From: Epiperipatus broadwayi
Lineage: Eukaryota > Onychophora > Udeonychophora > Euonychophora > Peripatidae
DNA length: 64,000 bases
Assembly (NCBI GenBank): GCA_028023455.1
Contig: JAQFVV010006426.1
Location: 1,242,001 to 1,306,000, forward strand
Direction: 5' to 3'
Part shown: one piece after another, positions 59,005 through 64,000 of the stretch
Layout of the letters: each line of letters starts with the position of its first letter
How positions within the stretch are numbered: position 1 is the first letter of the stretch
Translations under genes and position numbers: made by a program
The notes under the pieces: model-generated
Told to the model about the DNA's origin: nothing
Seen by the model: the letters and a program-made list of their open reading frames with translations, nothing else
Database searches by the model: none

Positions 59005-62000
59005 TGTGCCCTTTTCTATAGGTCAATGATGGTTATAAATGGTCAATTACTAAAAAATTTTAAAATTAATATTATATAGTATTTAAAATTATAGACTATA
59101 TTAAGCAGTAAAAGATTAATATGATATATTTAATAATAAATATTGTGATGGTGAGAATTGTATCTAATTCTATATTTTTCTAAATTGTTTTTCAAAATTT
59201 TATATAATTATTTTATCACATTCATATCAGCTTTTTTCAAACCAAATTGTGCAAACGCTTTTTGAGAGTGTTAAATAATAAATGAATAACCTCTCACCCA
59301 TACAAGATATAGAATTTATGCAGCAATAAAAGGAATTCTCTTATTACTATGACCCAAATATTTATATATGAGCAAATCTGAAGTACTGGCACAGAAGGTG
59401 TGACTATAGAACAGTCACTTTGAATTACTATATATAACTTATGAATGAATGACGCCGATGAAATTTACTAGAATTTACTGAACGTCATTCCAACTGACAT
59501 TCAGTAAATTCTAGTAAATTTCATCGGTGTCATTCATTCATAAGTTATATATAGTAATTCAAAGTGACTGTTCTATAGTCACACCTTCTGTGTCAGTACT
59601 TCAGATTTGCTCATATATAAATATTTGAGTCATAGTAATAAGAGGATTCCTTTTATTGCTGCATAAATTCTATATCTTGTATGGGTCAGAGGTTATTCAT
59701 TTATTATTTAACACTCTCAAAAAGCGTTTGCACAATTTGGTTTGAAAAAAGCCGATATGAATGTGATTACAATTGTATACAGACGCTATAAAAAATAAAT
59801 GCTGATTTATAATTATTTTATATAATATAAGTAGCAAATTTATTAAGACAGATAAAAATAGACTAAACACCGGAAATGACTACGTGACTGTCTGGAATAT
59901 TCTATGTATAAGCACCGGTTTAAATTAATACTAATAACTAAAATATTTAAATAGTATATTATAGAAGTGGATGGAATTATCACACATCATAATAAAAATA
60001 AGTAGTATACATCTTTATTAATTATTGTTTCAAAATTGTTTTAAAAGTAGTTAAATTGTAATAGATAATAATTGATTTAAAAATAATAATGAGTTAATAT
60101 TTAAGTCTATTACATCATGATTTTAAAACTTTAGAAATTGTTTATAAATCCAAGTAGGGATTGACCAATAAAAAATAGATCTTGGCAGACAACCAAAATC
60201 ACGCCAACTAATTGTATAAACGGGGGGAGAACAAAAATGTGTTGACTCCAGAGCAGAGGTAAAATTTTAAGCTCTCTAAATTATTTTTTTTCAATTTATT
60301 AGTCAATTTTATTATAATTTTAATAATATCTTTGAAAGAAACCAACTGACAATTTAAAAATCATCCGAAGAGAATCTTAGAATAAAATTTTGTAAAAAAA
60401 AAGTTTTTCATAGTAATGTTTCACTAACTTTACAGTAACCTGCCAGTGGATTCTATCAAAATATAATCGGAGTTTTCAATAGAAAACGGATAGATTCTTA
60501 AAACCAAGTTGTAAATTTTATAATATTCCAAATATGTTAATATTATTCATTGATATAGTTTATATAGCGTATCACTATGAAAGCTGCTTTCGTGCGTATA
60601 AAATTAATGAAAGGACATTGTGCGCAGAGTTAATGAAGATAATGGAAAATAAAAATAAGTATTATTCATATAAGAATAAATGGACAAAAGGAATTTTAAT
60701 ATTGAAATAGTTTGAATTGCTTTCTTTAAGATGACTTGAGAAAATACTCTAGAAAATAGTTAAAGATCGGAAGTAGTGTATATAAAATAATAATGAATGA
60801 AAGTGAAGTTTACCAAGGAAAACACTTGCCTAAAGAAAAAAAAAATTTTACAGAAGAGAAATATAAAATATTGGATCCATGGAAAATGCAATTGGTACCG
60901 TAATTATTAAATAATTGTAGTTTAACTAGAAATAAAGATGCATCAATGCGCCGAGGTAATATTCGCCAGAACATTAAAAAGCTTCATGGGATAACTAAAT
61001 AAAATGTTTTCTAATAATTTTGGATTAAACACTAAAACTGAAGATCGTCTAAACAGTTTATTAAATGAACTAATTTATTTAAAACTTTAATAAGCAGAAA
61101 GAAGAACATTCGGACAAAAGAAGAAATAATAAATATTATAGGACTAACCAAGATTTACCGTCAGACAAATATGTGATTATGGTTTGAATTATTTTCTTTA
61201 CTAATCTAAGTTAAACATTAAGTTTTAGATAGCGATAGGGAAAACAAAATACATTAATTCATGATATAACATTATATGAAATAATATGTTTTGATTTTGA
61301 ATTTTAAAATAAAATTGTATGTATGTGGAAATTTGTATATTTGCGATGCTCGAAGAGAAAGAAACCTACTACAAACTCTGATAGGAAGATAAAGATTGTT
61401 TTTGGTAACATTTATAATTATTAATGATATATAATGTATGTTTTATTTATTTAGATCAGCTGAGAATCGAATGAATGTAGCGCAAAAGTTTTATTGTTAT
61501 TATTGTTGTAAAACGCATTTTTGAAAACAACACTCTAAAACACTTTGAGATGTGATTAGATTTTTAAAAATATGCATACGATAATCATTTTATGTGTTAT
61601 TAATATAGTTCAATATAACCGATGGTTATGTAATATTTTCTGTTAATTTTCCGATTGGGATATTTAAATGTTATTTTAACAAAACATAGATGTTGAACCT
61701 CCAGTGTAATAAAGCAAGACAAATTGTTCTTATGAAATAGGGAGATGTTTTTATATTAGCGAATTTGTTTATTGTTTTTAAAAAAAGTAGTTAGTATTTT
61801 ATCGATGTTGGATACAGTAAAAATCTCGAGAGATAGTTTGGGTAGTGACTTGGTAGTACGTGGTGATTCGGAAATCAAGAGGATGTATTAAAAACTAGGA
61901 TGCTATAGGGAATGAAATAATAAGTAGTTTTAGATGTTAATCAGCGTAGTTAACAAAGCCCTACGACTGGTACACATGTTGTCTTGGACAGTGGTATTTT

Positions 62001-64000
62001 ATATTTTCTTGTGAGTCGTACTAGATGTTTGGTAAAGCTGAGTAAATAGCTGCCACATCATGCTTATCGCCAAGGTTATTAGACAATGAATGTCGGACCT
62101 ATTCACACTGTTCCATACATTTTTTGAAGTATATTGTGGATAAGTTATCTATCTATCTTCCCGATATCCTATACATCTTTTGCTATCTTTATCTGTATTT
62201 CTTGCAACTACATCGTTATATGATAAGTCTATTAAAAGGGAAACAATAGATATTTTAGAATGTATGTCATGCTATTATTTGGAATAAGAATAGTTAAGTA
62301 TTAACGAAGAGTAGATTCTGATTATTGAAAGAAAGATGCAGATATCCTAAGAAGGGAAGGAGTTAGAGAATTATTTTAATTTTTTTTTAAGAAATGAACT
62401 ATAATTTTATAAAAAAAAAGTATATCCAAATAGAAATATACAAAAATCTTAAATATAATTTCACGTTTTCTTATTGTTAATTATATTTTAAAAAATATAA
62501 GTATTGCATATTTAAAAAAAATACAATAACATTCGATAATTAGAGTATATGTGAAACTGTAATAGGTGATAATTAAACCCGTGCTATAGTATTATACATG
62601 AGTATGGCTTATGGAATAAACGCATTATAGTTTACAAGCATTGGAGAACAAACATTAAAAGTAATAATAATATTTGAATAATATGCAGAGTGACTTATAT
62701 AAAGTTACAAGAAAGTGTAATTTTCTTTTAAAAACCATATTGATTGTAAAATTATGATGTTATAAATGATGTTTATCCACATAGATAATTTATAATACAG
62801 TAACTTTAATATTAAAAGGTAAAGAATGATGTTACCCATAAAATAGTTAAAATAAGTGATATGATAAACCTAATGAGAAATAAATAAATAACTTTTAAAA
62901 GGCATAATAAGTTTAATTAATGATAAAAGAAATATAAATGTGTATAATTCAGCTATTGTAGTGTAAAGAAAAATGAAGATATCCCTTGTAAATAGATGTA
63001 GATGGATTTGTTTGTTTTATTTATTTTTTATTGATGTTAATAAAATTTTAAAATATGTTTATTAAAACTTGTGTCTGAGTTTTGTTTTCTCTACATCATT
63101 GCATGAATGCACAGGTTATATTCACAACCATTAAACTAAGTATATGATTGTTTGCACAAAAGATAAAAAGAGAAGGATGTTTAATCTTAAATATTTGATG
63201 TTCTTGTAATTAAATAATTATAAAATTGCATTGCGTTACTGGTCATCAATCCATTATCATAATATTTTGCTAACTTATATGCTATTAGTTGCCACTTGCT
63301 TTATTTATCAGATTATCTAAACACTGCAACTTATTAATTTATTTTATTACTTAAAGATAAAAAAGGGGATATTAGATTATTAACTAATTTATTACGGTTA
63401 TAAATTTGCGATGAAAGAAAAGCTATACTAGTTGGATTAAGCAATGAAGATTGTGATTATTATTGTTTTATTATTAATCTAATTTCAGAGTAGTAGATTA
63501 TGACATAAAATCCCTTATCATATTTTGCTACCATATGTTATTAACATGCGAATAAATTTAAAAACCTGAGATTATTTCATTTGAGTTAGATGATTACTAT
63601 TATTATTATGAGAGATAAAAGATTAATACTTTAATTGTTAAATGAGTCTTAGTGATTAGAAGTTGTGGAAGTCATAAGAATACTATGTAGTTATTATGTG
63701 TAATAGTAGTATAAGGGGGGATAGTGTTCTTATGCCATTGAGGTGGTATCCTGTGGGATATTGTCTCAATGTAATCTACCTTGTCACCAGTATTTCCACT
63801 TCTAGTCTCATGAATTTCTGAATATTTATTTGAGTTAGTTTAAAAGAGAACCTAAGTTAATTTTAAGAAACTTGAGCTAGTAAAGCATTTAATTGAATAT
63901 TTCATTAATTATTAGAGCTAGAACCCGGTTAGGTGATTTTCACTATATTATATTTATTTTGGGGGAAGTGGAGATGCGGGAACAGGGCGGTTAGATTATG
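59005..64000 (+). repeat. Giant 3' LTR (runs off the window)
   Basis: Matches the 5' LTR from its first base to the window end, apart from the palindromic insertion at 59217-59807. The last bases, gcggttagattatg, equal 55348-55361. Confidence 0.85.
59217..59807. mobile_element. Palindromic SINE dimer inserted in 3' LTR, 14-bp TSD
   Basis: The other LTR lacks this 591-bp block, and tataattattttat flanks it at 59203-59216 and 59808-59821. Arms 59217-59482 and about 59500-59765 are near-perfect inverted repeats around a ~17-bp loop. A 42-bp unpaired tail (ending aataaatgctgatt) follows the right arm. Each arm is homologous to the insertion at 7157-7466. The length of the TSD and the one-sided tail point to target-primed reverse transcription of an inverted dimer. 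Confidence 0.85.

Larger units (their letters stand above)
50973..64000 (+). mobile_element. Giant-LTR Ty3/Gypsy-type element, pol deleted
   Basis: Two direct repeats of at least 4.39 kb start TGTGCCCTTTTC at 50973 and 59005. They bracket a 3.6-kb internal region holding Gag and the end of integrase. The right repeat runs off the window at 64000. A purine tract (gaaggaggagg) precedes the right LTR, giving plus orientation. Nearly all of Pol is absent. The LTRs are very alike by eye, so the insertion is fairly recent. The element could move only with help from a full-length relative. Confidence 0.88.

Overview
This is a very AT-rich stretch of a eukaryotic, almost certainly invertebrate animal, nuclear genome. 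I found no intact host gene, rRNA or functional tRNA. The readable protein remnants are transposon proteins: Ty3/Gypsy Gag-Pol, non-LTR (LINE) reverse transcriptases with C-terminal zinc knuckles, and a Penelope-like GIY-YIG endonuclease. That mix points to a metazoan. I cannot name the phylum from the sequence.

Layout. 1-6.6 kb: AT-rich DNA with a degenerate triplicate repeat and a 1.27 kb foldback. 7.1-8.3 kb: a SINE-like insertion with a 26-bp target duplication, beside a LINE 3' end. 8.8 kb: a 122-bp insertion carrying a hammerhead-like hairpin. 10.3-14.0 kb: three copies of a ~670-bp repeat, two of them inverted. 14.5-14.8 kb: a head-to-head tRNA-derived SINE dimer. 15.7-16.1 kb: a LINE tail. 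16,746-22,327: a complete but decayed Gypsy element on the minus strand, with both LTRs, PBS, PPT and a 5-bp target duplication. 23.5 kb: a tRNA-like retrocopy with A-tail and target duplication. 23.9-24.4 kb: another LINE tail. 25,161-37,674: a 12.5-kb inverted-repeat element with an exact 8-bp target duplication; its unoccupied target survives in a neighbouring duplicate. Nested in it is a non-coding element with ~2.93-kb LTR-like direct repeats. 37.8-40.3 kb: a broken LINE (minus), head-to-head with a Penelope-like 3' end at 40.5-41.3 kb. 41.9-42.4 kb: an unrecognised decayed reading frame. 44.4-50.8 kb: TA repeats, an unclassified insertion and two dispersed repeat pairs. 50,973 to beyond the window end: a giant LTR retroelement with LTRs of about 4.4 kb or more. 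It retains a long coiled-coil Gag and only the tail of integrase.

The most interesting thread is a recurring small RNA-like fold: CTGATGA (or close), a hairpin whose stem sequence varies between copies, then GAAA. I found it at ten places. They include the 3' flank of the Penelope-like element, both arms of two inverted-repeat elements, a 122-bp insertion with its own target duplication, and a direct-repeat pair at 46.9/47.4 kb. CTGANGA and GAAA are the conserved halves of the hammerhead ribozyme core, and hammerheads are known from Penelope-like elements. However, I could not complete a stem III plus cleavage site in any copy. A second theme is repeated inverted dimerisation of short elements (1.7, 14.5 and 59.2 kb).

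Nothing here forms a host pathway. Genes act together only within each retroelement: Gag, protease, RT, RNase H and integrase. All of them look inactivated.
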